From Chloroflexota bacterium (GTDB lineage Bacteria > Chloroflexota > Anaerolineae > Anaerolineales > Villigracilaceae), in contig JACPVF010000015.1 of the NCBI GenBank assembly GCA_016191845.1, positions 407,258-455,315 on the forward strand: DNA of 48,058 nucleotides. The letters run 5' to 3'. Shown in pieces: positions 7,843 through 15,309 of this stretch; within the stretch, counting starts at the first letter, position 1, and each line of letters begins with the position of its first letter. A program made the position numbers and the translations under genes. The notes below the pieces were generated by a model, which worked only from the letters and a program-made list of their open reading frames with translations, had not been told where the DNA came from and ran no database searches.

Positions 7843-8319
7843 CTATTTCTTATACACCTTGCGCATGTTGATATTCGTCACTTCATAGCCCATCTTCTTG
7901 TACAACTCGAATGCGTTGGTGTTGTGGCCGAAGACGTGCAATCCCACGCTTTCGGAGCCCATCTCCATCAGTTTCTCGTCGAGGGCGGTTAGGGCCTGTT
8001 TACCGAAGCCCTTTCCGCGGAATTGCTCGTCGATGACGAAATCGAGGATGAAGGCTTCGCGGCGCGGCTCGTCCATTTTGACCTGGACCCACAACACGCC
8101 CAGTTTTCGTTGGGCCTCGTTGTCAAAAATGGTGAAAACGAATTGGTCTTTGGAATGACGGCCATCGGGCAGGTAATGCTCGAACTCCTTGCGCGATTTT
8201 TCCAGGGCATCTTCGGCCTGCCAGTTTCCGCTTTTGACCTTGTCCTCGGCGTATCCGACAATTTCCTGTTCGAGGAAGACCTCGAAGTCCGCTTGTTCGA
8301 TGGGGAGAAGTTGAATCAT
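7843..8319 (-). CDS. GNAT family N-acetyltransferase
   Basis: The 158-aa protein has the GNAT core in its second half. The acetyl-CoA pyrophosphate loop is FRGKGFGKQAL (about residues 100-110), preceded by the central strand AFILDFVIDEQ. NTNAFELYKKMGYEV near residues 133-147 is the typical C-terminal segment. The substrate cannot be read from the sequence. The ATG at 8319 has AAAGGAATATC upstream. It lies 20 bases after the hotdog thioesterase gene and is probably the last gene of the fdhD-containing run. Confidence 0.9.
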   Translation of the reverse strand: MIQLLPIEQADFEVFLEQEIVGYAEDKVKSGNWQAEDALEKSRKEFEHYLPDGRHSKDQFVFTIFDNEAQRKLGVLWVQVKMDEPRREAFILDFVIDEQFRGKGFGKQALTALDEKLMEMGSESVGLHVFGHNTNAFELYKKMGYEVTNINMRKVYKK

Positions 8320-8339
8320 GATATTCCTTTCTGTTTCTA

Positions 8340-8792
8340 TTATTCGCTCACGATAAAGTGGACGGCTTTGGCACGGGCCAATTTGAGTCCCTGCTCGGTG
8401 GTGACCTCGGCGGTGAATTTCAGGAAGCGCTTCTCGCGGCTGACCAGCCTGGCAGTGACGAGAAAGGTCTCGAGGTCCAGGGTGATGGGGCGGTGATAGG
8501 TGACCTCCAGGGTGCGAGTCACATTGGGCGGCGCGACCAGCATGCTGAGCGGGCCCAGGGCGTTGTCGATGGCGGCGGCGATCATCCCGCCCTGCACGGT
8601 GCGGTACGGATTGTAGTCCTTTTCCAGCACGGGGAAGCGCACGGTCAACGAAGACGCTTCAGGGTCGAAGGTCACCACCTCGGCCTGCATCGAAACGAAG
8701 ACGGGCGGCGGGAGGAGAAAGTCACCAGCTCGATCCCCTAACTTGTCCTGGATATATGCCTGGATCGGTTCCAGTCCATTTTTATTCTGCAT
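8340..8792 (-). CDS. PaaI-type hotdog-fold thioesterase
   Basis: The 150-aa protein fits the PaaI/YdiI acyl-CoA thioesterase family. NPYRTVQGGMIAAAIDNALG (about residues 61-80) is the hotdog helix with the GG-x2-A-x2-D-x-A pattern; Asp77 is the probable catalytic acid. The strand LEVTYHRPI follows. Members hydrolyse aryl- or acyl-CoA thioesters and often act in repair or catabolism. Here the substrate is unknown. Its ATG lies within the last 11 bases of fdhD, so translation is likely coupled; GGAAGAATCCTCG supplies a ribosome binding site inside fdhD. Confidence 0.88.
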   Translation of the reverse strand: MQNKNGLEPIQAYIQDKLGDRAGDFLLPPPVFVSMQAEVVTFDPEASSLTVRFPVLEKDYNPYRTVQGGMIAAAIDNALGPLSMLVAPPNVTRTLEVTYHRPITLDLETFLVTARLVSREKRFLKFTAEVTTEQGLKLARAKAVHFIVSE

Positions 8793-9561
8793 CGAGGATT
8801 CTTCCCTTGTGAGTGTACACGTTGAAGCGGTGGCTGCGGGCGTAGCCGATCAGTGTGATGCCATAGCGCTCGGCCATCTCGATCGAAAGCGATGAAGGCG
8901 AGGTGCGCGAGATGAGGATCGGCGCCCCGAGGCGCGCCGCCTTTTGCAGCATCTCCGAACTGATGCGTCCTGTGGTGAGCAGGATGCGCGTGGCGGGCCA
9001 GGCGGCTTGCATCAGGCACAGGCCCGCAATCTTGTCGAGCGTGTTGTGGCGGCCGATATCCTCAGCCGATTGGATCGTCCGCTCGCCGTCGCTGAGGATG
9101 GAGGTGTGGACCCCGCCCGTCTCACGATAAAGCACCTGCGCTTCGAACAATAATCCCAGCATGTGCTGGATCGTCCTCGTCTGGACTTTGGGCTGGTCGC
9201 CGTCAAACCAGACGTTTTCCCGCGCGAGGGCGTCCACCGCGGTGACGCCGCCCGTACAGCCCGAGGTGCGCCGCCAGGCGGTCGGCTGGGCGGCGGCGTG
9301 ACGCAGCCACACATCCACGTTGTCGCCATGTTCGCACACGCGCGCCTCGACCACCTCATCCATGCTCTCGATGATGCCCTCGTTGTAGAGGAAGCCCACC
9401 GCCATCGCCTCCAGGTCCACGGGCGTGCACATAAAGGTCAGCCAGACCTCCCCGTTGACCGTCAGCGAGACAGGCGTTTCGACGATGGTGTGCTCATCGA
9501 AGGCGGTCCACTTCTTGAACTCGAACTGGTCATAATGGATCGGTCTTTGAGGGGCGATCAT
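8782..9561 (-). CDS. fdhD: Formate dehydrogenase accessory sulfurtransferase FdhD
   Basis: The 259-aa protein matches FdhD. ETPVSLTVNGE and MCTPVDLEAMAVGFLYNEGI form the N-terminal signature, RTSGCTGG carries the catalytic cysteine loop, SAEDIGRHNTLDKI is the conserved cofactor-binding stretch, and TTGRISSEMLQKAA completes the C-terminal half. FdhD takes sulfur from the cysteine desulfurase and loads it on bis-MGD molybdenum or tungsten cofactor for formate dehydrogenase. The loop has one Cys rather than the CxxC of E. coli; the first Cys is the one reported as essential. No formate dehydrogenase lies in this window. The ATG at 9561 has TAGGAGTCAGCC upstream. Confidence 0.95.
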   Translation of the reverse strand: MIAPQRPIHYDQFEFKKWTAFDEHTIVETPVSLTVNGEVWLTFMCTPVDLEAMAVGFLYNEGIIESMDEVVEARVCEHGDNVDVWLRHAAAQPTAWRRTSGCTGGVTAVDALARENVWFDGDQPKVQTRTIQHMLGLLFEAQVLYRETGGVHTSILSDGERTIQSAEDIGRHNTLDKIAGLCLMQAAWPATRILLTTGRISSEMLQKAARLGAPILISRTSPSSLSIEMAERYGITLIGYARSHRFNVYTHKGRILDAE

Positions 9562-9594
9562 GGCTGACTCCTATACCGCTAAGAAAAGAGGTGA

Positions 9595-10230
9595 CTATAA
9601 AGTTACATCCCAATCGGCAGGCAGGCTCGGCGGCGACCAGCCTGGGTCGGGACGCCAGTCGCGCCAGGCGCCGTCCAGCGGGTAGGCTCGGTTCGAGTAG
9701 CGCACCGACACCTCGGTGCGGGCCCGCTCGATGGCTGAAACCCACTCGGGGCGAATCCCGCCCATGCGGATGGCGTTCTGGTACTCGTCCACATCCTTCC
9801 ACGTCCAGACGTAATCAGGGTCGATGATGATGTCCAGGTCGAGATCGAGGGTGTCGAATCCCAGGCGGGTGCGGCGGAAAGGCAGTTGGAAGTTGACGTA
9901 ATAGCAGTCGAAGCGATCCGAGGCATCCTCCCAGATGTACATAAAGGAGTAATACTTGTCGGGTTCGAGCAGGATCAGGAAACGGTTGGTGTGCCAGGGA
10001 GCCATCGTCAGGTTAAGCGAATCTGTCAATGTTTCCTGCCAGCGGTTCCACTCGGGGCTGTGGGCGTGGCCGAGGTATCCGCCTGGCACCATGCACTCTG
10101 CGCCCGGCCAGATGAGTAGGGCGGTCTCTTCGGGCGTGTCCTTTACCACCCGCGCCGACTGAACGTACACGGGTCGGCCTTCGTACATGCCGCGCAGGAC
10201 GACCGAAGCGCCTTCATTCCATAGATTCAT
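9595..10230 (-). CDS. DUF402-domain protein
   Basis: The 211-aa protein resembles the DUF402 / FomD-like fold: ARVVKDTPEETALLIWPGAE, WEDASDRFDCYYVNFQLP and FDTLDLDLDIIIDPDYVWTWKDVDE fit the family, whose acidic cluster binds divalent metal. Characterised relatives (FomD, SA1684-type) are nucleotide phosphohydrolases. The specific substrate here is unknown. The start is the ATG at 10230 with AAAAAGGAAGAAC upstream; the frame is open further up, inside the YHS gene, but that extension is unlike the family. It overlaps the YHS gene by 17 bases and lies 33 bases before fdhD. Confidence 0.8.
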   Translation of the reverse strand: MNLWNEGASVVLRGMYEGRPVYVQSARVVKDTPEETALLIWPGAECMVPGGYLGHAHSPEWNRWQETLTDSLNLTMAPWHTNRFLILLEPDKYYSFMYIWEDASDRFDCYYVNFQLPFRRTRLGFDTLDLDLDIIIDPDYVWTWKDVDEYQNAIRMGGIRPEWVSAIERARTEVSVRYSNRAYPLDGAWRDWRPDPGWSPPSLPADWDVTL

Positions 10231-10441
10231 GTTCTTCCTTTTTGATCGGACCTTTGGTTTTTTCTGAATTGCGATGCGCCTTGTAGAATGCCTCCGTATC
10301 GGCCAGGAACGCGCCCAGGCAGGACTCGGTACAGAAATAGATTGTGCGCCCGCGATAGGTCGCACGCGGGAAATAGCTCGAGTCGGTGTCGCGGAAGATG
10401 CGTCCGCACAGGGTGACGAACTGGGGCCTGGAGGGGGTCAC
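10214..10441 (-). CDS. Small YHS-domain protein
   Basis: The 75-aa protein is almost entirely a YHS/TRASH-like domain: CGRIF near residue 12, ATYRGRTIYFCTESCLGAFL at about 27-46, and a terminal FYKAH. YHS domains are small metal-binding modules found in heavy-metal transporters and some oxygenases. The three Cys could bind a metal ion, though the first CxxH/CxxC knuckle is incomplete. It overlaps the GH13 stop by four bases (ATGA) and the DUF402 start by 17, so it is cotranslated with both. Function beyond metal binding is not apparent. Confidence 0.78.
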   Translation of the reverse strand: MTPSRPQFVTLCGRIFRDTDSSYFPRATYRGRTIYFCTESCLGAFLADTEAFYKAHRNSEKTKGPIKKEEHESME

Positions 10442-12177
10442 GGCTTGAGTTCGGCGATCAGCACCTCGAAGGCGCCGACCGTCAGGCTGGTCAGCGTTTC
10501 GTCGGCTTTGCTGCGCCCCGACGAGGAGAACAGCACGCGCGCTGTTTTGAAACCAGGCACCTTGAGCTTCAACTCCTGGCGCTGGTCGGAGTAATTCAAC
10601 ACCACCAGTACGGTTTGCTCGCCCTTCGACTTCGCTTCGCTCTGCTCAGGGCGGATGGTTCGTAGGAAAGCGAAATATTCCTTCGAGCGGACCGCCAGCG
10701 GTGTGTATTCGCCTTCGAGCAGGGCGGGCGTGGACTTGCGGACGCGGATCAGGCGTTTGTAATAGTTAAGCAGCGAGGCGGGATTGTCCTGCTGGTCCTT
10801 GACATTGATGCCTTCGGCGTAATTCGGGTTGACGGGCAGCCAGGTCTCGACGTGTAAGGGCGAGAATCCGCCGTTGGGGCCTGATGACCACTGCATGGGC
10901 GTGCGGTTCTTATCGCGGGTCATCTCCCCTGCACGGACGGTGGCCTCGGCGGCTTCGACGTTCAGTTCGTTGACCGACTGGTCGTAGTACCAGGTGGCCA
11001 TCGTGTCGCGTAGTTTGGTCGGGTCGGTGATGATTAGGTCGGTCATGCCGATCTCTTCGCCGTTATAGAGGAAGGGCGTGCCACGCAGGGTCATTACCAA
11101 AGCGGCGTTCAGGCGGGCCAGTTCCGCGTCGTGGATCCTGTCGCCGAAGCGGGTATGGATGCGCGAGCAGTCGTGATTGCCAAGCGTATTGCACGGCCAG
11201 CCGCGCATGGGCAGGGCATCCAACTGGCTCAGGCGATCCTTCTGATTCTTGCGGATGTGCGGCGGATTGATGTGCTCCGTGCGCATGAGCGGGAAATTGA
11301 AGACCAGGTGCAGTTCGTCGTCCCCATTGCCCATGTAGGCGATGTTGTCGTCCTCGCCGACCAGCATGCGGTCGCCGTCGTACTTGTCGAGTACAACGCG
11401 CAGTTCCTTCATCAGGTCGTGCAGTCCAGGTCCGCCCCATTGGTTCTTGAACATCTCGTGCCAGTACTGATCCTTGAGTTTGTGCTCGGCGGGCGTCCTG
11501 GCAATCTCCGAGAAGCGGCGCAACTCGGCCAGCGTCATCGGAACGGTGTGCGGAGTCAGGTTCGGATCCTCGTAGATGGTGCCGAGGGCGTCGAGGCGGA
11601 AACCGTCCACGCCCATGTCCAGCCAGAAGCGGGCAGCGTTCCACATGGCCTGTCTGACAGCGGGGTTGCGCCAATTCAAGTCGGGCTGCTGGCGCATGAA
11701 GTAATGATAGTAGTACTGTCCGCGCTCGGGGGCATAGGTCCAGGCCGAGCCATCGAAGCAGGATTGCCAGTTGTTGGGCGGTGTGTCGACCCACACGTAC
11801 CAGTCGGCTTTGGGGTTGTCGCGGCTGGACTTGGATTCGAGGAACCAGGGATGCTCGTCCGAGGTGTGGTTCAACACCAGGTCGAGGATCAGGCGCATGC
11901 CGCGCTTGTGGGTCTCTTCGAGGAAAGTCTTGAAGTCATCCAGCGTGCCATACTCGGGCGCGACGTTGCAATAGTCCGAGATGTCGTAACCCCAATCCCA
12001 ATTGGGGGAGGGGAAGTGTGGCGAGAGCCAGATGGCGTCCACGCCCAGGTCGTGGAGGTAATCGAGCTTTTCGGTCATGCCTTTGAAGTCGCCGATGCCG
12101 TCGCCATTGCCGTCGGCAAAGGAGCGCGGATAGATCTGATAGAAGAGGGCGGTCTGCCACCACTTGGGGGTTGTCAT
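10438..12177 (-). CDS. GH13 alpha-glucosidase / oligo-1,6-glucosidase-like enzyme
   Basis: This 579-aa enzyme belongs to glycoside hydrolase family 13. LFYQIYPRSFADGNGDGIGD opens the barrel, with a calcium-type loop at 22-30. The catalytic residues are visible: nucleophile Asp196 in DGFRLDA, acid/base Glu275 in MLVGEDDN, and transition-state stabiliser Asp336 in LGNHD. LVLNHTSDEHPWF and the start motif group it with oligo-1,6-glucosidases and related alpha-glucosidases or trehalose-type enzymes; substrate cannot be fixed by eye. There is no signal peptide, so it acts in the cytoplasm. Residues about 509-520 (EQSEAKSKGE) are encoded by a dispersed repeat inserted in frame. AAGGAACTCCCCAACC precedes the ATG. 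Confidence 0.93.
   Translation of the reverse strand: MTTPKWWQTALFYQIYPRSFADGNGDGIGDFKGMTEKLDYLHDLGVDAIWLSPHFPSPNWDWGYDISDYCNVAPEYGTLDDFKTFLEETHKRGMRLILDLVLNHTSDEHPWFLESKSSRDNPKADWYVWVDTPPNNWQSCFDGSAWTYAPERGQYYYHYFMRQQPDLNWRNPAVRQAMWNAARFWLDMGVDGFRLDALGTIYEDPNLTPHTVPMTLAELRRFSEIARTPAEHKLKDQYWHEMFKNQWGGPGLHDLMKELRVVLDKYDGDRMLVGEDDNIAYMGNGDDELHLVFNFPLMRTEHINPPHIRKNQKDRLSQLDALPMRGWPCNTLGNHDCSRIHTRFGDRIHDAELARLNAALVMTLRGTPFLYNGEEIGMTDLIITDPTKLRDTMATWYYDQSVNELNVEAAEATVRAGEMTRDKNRTPMQWSSGPNGGFSPLHVETWLPVNPNYAEGINVKDQQDNPASLLNYYKRLIRVRKSTPALLEGEYTPLAVRSKEYFAFLRTIRPEQSEAKSKGEQTVLVVLNYSDQRQELKLKVPGFKTARVLFSSSGRSKADETLTSLTVGAFEVLIAELKP
10620..10654. repeat. Dispersed repeat copy inside the GH13 coding sequence
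   Basis: CGCCCT (10620-10625) and AGGGCG (10648-10653) frame TCGACTTCGCTTCGCTCTGC. Read on the minus strand this is a short relative of the element at 5496-5546 (GCCCTGAG...GTCGAAGGGC). It adds about ten charged residues to the C-terminal beta domain without breaking the frame. Confidence 0.6.
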
Positions 12178-12221
12178 GGTTGGGGAGTTCCTTGAATGAA
12201 GATGAGATTCGAACTGGGGAG

Positions 12222-12476
12222 TTAGGCCGAGGTCAGCCTGCCCACGATCTGGACGCAGTCGTGTTTGAAGACCTCGTCTTTGTGCGGGGCCTCGGGAAGT
12301 TCGTCGGTCAGGTCCTGGCCCGCGAAGTGCAGATTTTCATGCAGGCCTGTGCGCCACTTCGGGCAATCGGTCACATCGTAGACGATGCCGTCGCGCGCGA
12401 TCCATAGGCGCGTGCCGCGCTCGCCCGTGTTGCGGCGCAGTTCCATTTGAGAGATGATACGGTCGGGAATTTGCAT
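12222..12476 (-). CDS. Cytochrome b5-like heme/steroid-binding domain protein
   Basis: The 84-aa protein carries a minimal cytochrome b5-like fold: WIARDGIVYDVTDCPKW, then HENLHFAGQDLTDEL, then the C-terminal VQIVGRL. This matches the small bacterial predicted heme/steroid-binding proteins in which the loop before AG(Q/K)D holds the first axial His. Whether it binds heme is not shown. The frame is open to 12530, but the ATG at 12476 is preferred because the extra residues are encoded by a terminator hairpin and a promoter. TATAAT ends seven bases before this ATG, so the mRNA is probably leaderless. It is the first gene of the run leading into GH13, 44 bases downstream. Confidence 0.78.
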   Translation of the reverse strand: MQIPDRIISQMELRRNTGERGTRLWIARDGIVYDVTDCPKWRTGLHENLHFAGQDLTDELPEAPHKDEVFKHDCVQIVGRLTSA

Positions 12477-12489
12477 GAGTTGGATTATA
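12477..12489 (-). promoter_or_regulatory. -10 box (TATAAT) of a probable leaderless transcript
   Basis: Minus-strand TATAAT (12489-12484) ends seven bases before the ATG at 12476. It begins only three bases after the terminator hairpin of the preceding operon. Confidence 0.5.
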
Positions 12490-12492
12490 ACG

Positions 12493-12521
12493 AAAATCTC
12501 CCGCGCGTATGGCGGGAGATT
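12493..12521 (-). terminator. Intrinsic terminator after the DUF1697 gene
   Basis: AATCTCCCGC and GCGGGAGATT form a ten-base-pair stem, followed on the minus strand by TTTTCGTT. It ends the membrane protein-VOC-DUF1697 operon. Confidence 0.8.
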
Positions 12522-12545
12522 CGATGGCATGAAATAAGTTGCAGG

Positions 12546-13070
12546 CTATCCGTACTTTTCCACGATCTTCGTCATGGTGTTCAGGTTGCGCGCCGTGGCG
12601 GATGTGCCCAGCGCCTTTTCGATCATATTGTTGTTGAACGGCGACTTGTCACGGTCACGCCGCAGCCAGTAGACCTCGCGTCCCTGTACGGCGAACTCGT
12701 CCGTTTGGGTGGAGAGAGCCAGCACCGCCTGCCTGGACTTGACGCTGGGCGCGGCCTGCAACAAGTGGATGAAGAGCGTCTCCTCACCCTGCTGCCCGAA
12801 GGGACTCTTCTTCACGATGGTGCGGACTTCGTCCATGCTGCGCAGGAAGACTTCGACTTCGAAGCCGAAGGTCTGCTGGATTTGGCCCTCGATCCGTTCT
12901 CGGAGGTCGTCCGCTTCGAGGGCCTCGAAAATCACGTTTCCGCTCTGGATGTAGGTGGCGACGTTTGCGAATCCAAGCGCTTCGAACATACGCCGCAAGT
13001 CTTCCATCTTGATGATCTTGGTCCCGCCGACGTTGATGGCGCGCAGGAAGGCCACGGTTCTTTTGCTCAT
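12546..13070 (-). CDS. DUF1697-domain protein
   Basis: The 174-aa protein fits DUF1697 along its length: VAFLRAINVGGTKIIKMEDL at the start, then NVATYIQSGNVIFEA and a C-terminal part ending in TSATARNLNTM. The family is widespread in bacteria and has no established reaction. It has no signal peptide or membrane segment. Its start overlaps the VOC stop by four bases (ATGA), so it is the last gene of a three-gene operon, followed by a terminator. Confidence 0.92.
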   Translation of the reverse strand: MSKRTVAFLRAINVGGTKIIKMEDLRRMFEALGFANVATYIQSGNVIFEALEADDLRERIEGQIQQTFGFEVEVFLRSMDEVRTIVKKSPFGQQGEETLFIHLLQAAPSVKSRQAVLALSTQTDEFAVQGREVYWLRRDRDKSPFNNNMIEKALGTSATARNLNTMTKIVEKYG

Positions 13071-13459
13071 AAGGTTTCAGGTTCCAATAAATCCCATAAA
13101 TTGCCGTACAGGTCTTCGAAGACGGCCACGGTACCGTACGGCTCCTTACGCGGCGTCTCGCGAAATTTGACGCCCTTGGCCTGCATGGCGGCGTGGTCGC
13201 GCCAGAAATCGTCTGTGTGGAGGAAGAATCCGACACGGCCGCCCGTCTGGTCTCCCACATGGCTGACTTGTTCGAAGCCATCGGCCTGGGCCAGCAGCAG
13301 ACAGGTCTGTGCGCCGGGCGGAGCGACCCGCACCCAGCGTTTGGTCCCGCCATCCAGGGCGGAATCCTCCACGAGGTCGAAGCCGAGGGAATCGACGAAA
13401 AAGCGGATCGCCTCGTCATAGTCGCGGACGAGGTAGGTGACGTTGGCGATGGTCCGCAT
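13067..13459 (-). CDS. VOC (glyoxalase/bleomycin resistance) family protein
   Basis: The 130-aa protein has the paired beta-alpha-beta-beta-beta units of the vicinal oxygen chelate fold. The first unit begins NVTYLVRDYDEAIRFFVDSLGF, and the second contains VGFFLHTDDFWRDHAAM and ends AVFEDLYGNLWDLLEP, where the terminal Glu is the usual metal ligand. Possible roles range from lyase to resistance protein; the substrate cannot be inferred. It shares one base with the upstream stop (TAATG) and four with the downstream start, so it is tightly coupled to both neighbours. Confidence 0.9.
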   Translation of the reverse strand: MRTIANVTYLVRDYDEAIRFFVDSLGFDLVEDSALDGGTKRWVRVAPPGAQTCLLLAQADGFEQVSHVGDQTGGRVGFFLHTDDFWRDHAAMQAKGVKFRETPRKEPYGTVAVFEDLYGNLWDLLEPETL

Positions 13460-13896
13460 TACTGCTTGTAGATTTCGATGGCCTTTTGGATGGCGGCGCG
13501 GATGGTCTCCTCGGGAATGTCCTTGACCTCACGGTAGGGTTTGCCATCCACCCAAATCTCCAGCCCGCCGTCTGTGGCGGTGCCGAAATCCACCGTGTGC
13601 CCGCTCAACTGTGGGTCGGAGGCCATCAGTTTTTTCAGGATGTCTTCGATCTGCTCGGCGAAGGGTGCGGCCAGTTTCTCACCCGCATCTTCATTGAAGA
13701 GCGTGATGCCCTCCCCCTCAGCCTGGGTAGCCGACAGGGTCTCCTGCGGTGGGGTGGTGCGCATCCACTCGGGTTTCTGGCCTTCCTGTGTCCCGGTCAG
13801 GTCGACCTGGTTGGAACGCAGGAACAACCAACCCAGCGCCACGACCATTACGATCACGACAATGCCGCCAAGGATCAAGAACAAACTCATAGTCAT
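13459..13896 (-). CDS. Membrane-anchored protein with a small soluble domain, unknown
   Basis: The 145-aa protein has one N-terminal transmembrane helix (about residues 4-26, rich in V, I and L). A disordered Gln/Thr/Pro stretch follows to about residue 65, and then a folded C-terminal part with a long helix (AAPFAEQIEDILKKLMA) and VDFGTATDGGLEIWVDGKPY. I do not recognise the domain. The ATG at 13896 has a strong GGAGGAAACC ribosome binding site, and TATAAT lies about 38 bases upstream. It is the first gene of the operon with the VOC and DUF1697 genes. Confidence 0.75.
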   Translation of the reverse strand: MTMSLFLILGGIVVIVMVVALGWLFLRSNQVDLTGTQEGQKPEWMRTTPPQETLSATQAEGEGITLFNEDAGEKLAAPFAEQIEDILKKLMASDPQLSGHTVDFGTATDGGLEIWVDGKPYREVKDIPEETIRAAIQKAIEIYKQ

Positions 13897-13934
13897 GGTT
13901 TCCTCCGAAATATTCTGAGATGACTTTGGGGACG

Positions 13935-13940
13935 ATTATA
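13935..13940 (-). promoter_or_regulatory. -10 box of the membrane protein-VOC-DUF1697 operon
   Basis: Minus-strand TATAAT at 13940-13935 gives a leader of roughly 30 bases before the ATG at 13896, ending in GGAGGAAACC. No clear -35 is present. Confidence 0.4.
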
Positions 13941-13962
13941 CGCCCGCGCCACTCTTTCGCGG

Positions 13963-14292
13963 CTAATCGACGATGAAGAGTTTCGCGCCTGTGGAGGTAT
14001 ACGAACGATGCGGCTCGGCGTTGTCGGCCACCTGGTAACTCATGCCCGCCGTGAGCGTGAACTGACGGCCATCGGCCAGCTCGGTGTGCAGTTCGCCTTC
14101 GAGGCACAGCAGGATATGCCCTTTCTCGCACCAGTGGTCGGCCCGATAGCCCGGGCTGTACTCCACCATGCGCACGCGGATCTGGTCGAACTGACAGACG
14201 CGGCGTGTGACGGTGCCCGTTTCGCCCGCCTGGGTGACGGGCGGGACCTGCGTCCAGTCGGTGACGCCGAAGGGGATGTTTTTCATATCCAT
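13963..14292 (-). CDS. DHCW-motif cupin-fold protein
   Basis: The 109-aa single-domain cupin contains YRADHWCEKGHILLCLEGEL (about residues 45-64), the signature of the family called DHCW-motif cupin-fold proteins. It also has the second cupin stretch FTLTAGMSYQVADNAEPHRS and terminal KLFIVD. The His and Cys of the motif and the later His probably bind a metal. No reaction is established for the family. The start is ATG 14292 with TAGGAGCCTGCCTC upstream; an ATG two codons later is possible. It follows the 264-aa gene by 11 bases and is probably cotranscribed with it. Confidence 0.88.
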   Translation of the reverse strand: MDMKNIPFGVTDWTQVPPVTQAGETGTVTRRVCQFDQIRVRMVEYSPGYRADHWCEKGHILLCLEGELHTELADGRQFTLTAGMSYQVADNAEPHRSYTSTGAKLFIVD

Positions 14293-14303
14293 GAGGCAGG
14301 CTC

Positions 14304-15098
14304 CTATGCCAACGGAAGATGCAGGAGCGCGCCCGTCAGGTCGTCGTGCAGGCGCACCACATCGTTGGTGGGATGGCTCGCGCCGACCTGTTCGACGAAG
14401 CGGCACACGCTGAAGTTGCGGCCCTGGCGCTCGTACTCTTCCACCCATTGACGGGTCTCGGCGTCATCTCCTTCACGCGGAAAGGTGAACTTGCGTCCGC
14501 GCATCTTCATGCGGCGCGGCTTGGGCGTCAGCCTGGCGCGGAAGCAGGCCTGCTTCGCGCATAGCAGTGCATACAGGCCGTCGCAGTTGAATTCGCGCAT
14601 CATGCCCTGGGTGGCAGAGTCGCGCGGATCGAATTCCCTGCCCAGCACGATCACGCGAGCGCCCTGGAAGGTCTCGTAAATGCGGAAGCTGAAGTCGCGG
14701 TATTTCTTGACCGCCAGGCTGCGGACCATCTCGTAGATCTTGTCCTTGCCCTGCGGTGCGTTGCGCTTGAACAGGTCGCCAAGCGAGAATTTAGGCTGGT
14801 CGATGTCCATAATCAGCAGACGCTCCACGTTCAGCACGCGCGCGCCGTATCGGTTGCGGGTGATGACGGCGTCGGGGCGGATCTCATCCAGAATCTCCTC
14901 GCGGATTTCCACCTCGTAGTCGTCGAAGACGCCTTCCTCCCCCTCGATCTTTCTCTCGATCAACTCGATCTTGGTCAGCGCGTTACGGGAGGCATCCTCT
15001 TCCGACAGGTTCGACCCGCCGTAGACCTTGATCTGTCTATCCTCACCATCGATATTGATGTTGCGTTGCTCGACTTTCCAGTAGCGATAGATTTTCAT
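14304..15098 (-). CDS. Conserved-looking cytoplasmic protein, possible AEP-like fold, unknown
   Basis: I do not recognise this 264-aa protein with certainty. The N-terminal 75 residues are charged and helical. The core has LLIMDIDQPKF (about residues 94-104), an acidic DxD at a strand end, and FRIYETFQGARVIVLG (about 138-153), a strand-turn-strand that recalls primase-polymerase (AEP) proteins. A Cys-bearing helix (CDGLYALLCAKQAC), a basic patch (PKPRRMKMRGRKF) and VVRLHDDLTGA follow. The AEP link is a visual guess only. The start at 15098 has AAAGGAACATTCTC upstream, and TATACT lies about 35 bases before it. The DHCW cupin follows 11 bases later. Confidence 0.7.
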   Translation of the reverse strand: MKIYRYWKVEQRNINIDGEDRQIKVYGGSNLSEEDASRNALTKIELIERKIEGEEGVFDDYEVEIREEILDEIRPDAVITRNRYGARVLNVERLLIMDIDQPKFSLGDLFKRNAPQGKDKIYEMVRSLAVKKYRDFSFRIYETFQGARVIVLGREFDPRDSATQGMMREFNCDGLYALLCAKQACFRARLTPKPRRMKMRGRKFTFPREGDDAETRQWVEEYERQGRNFSVCRFVEQVGASHPTNDVVRLHDDLTGALLHLPLA

Positions 15099-15270
15099 GA
15101 GAATGTTCCTTTGCGCCGTGGTTTGATACGCGGAGTATAGCACCACGATGCGCAGACAATCCTCCCCCGTTCGTCCGCCCGCCTGACCATGTATCGTGAC
15201 CAATATCCCATGTCAGCAGGCAGGATGCTGACTATAATCCCAATACCTCATGGCGAGCATGAGACCCCTC

Positions 15271-15308
15271 AAACAAAATCTCCCGGTTTGGCGGGAGATT
15301 TTGTTTTT
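15271..15308 (-). terminator. Intrinsic terminator
   Basis: ACAAAATCTCCCG and CGGGAGATTTTGT are exact 13-base inverted repeats around GTTTGG. On the minus strand it follows the membrane-protein gene that ends at 15310. The 172 bases between it and the start at 15098 hold only a promoter region. Confidence 0.85.
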
Positions 15309-15309
15309 G

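Noticed and set aside
11131-12195. 354-codon plus-strand frame over the GH13 gene, and a 351-codon one over glmS (34667-35722)
   Set aside because: Both are antisense to genes with full catalytic sets and have no recognisable domain or ribosome binding site.
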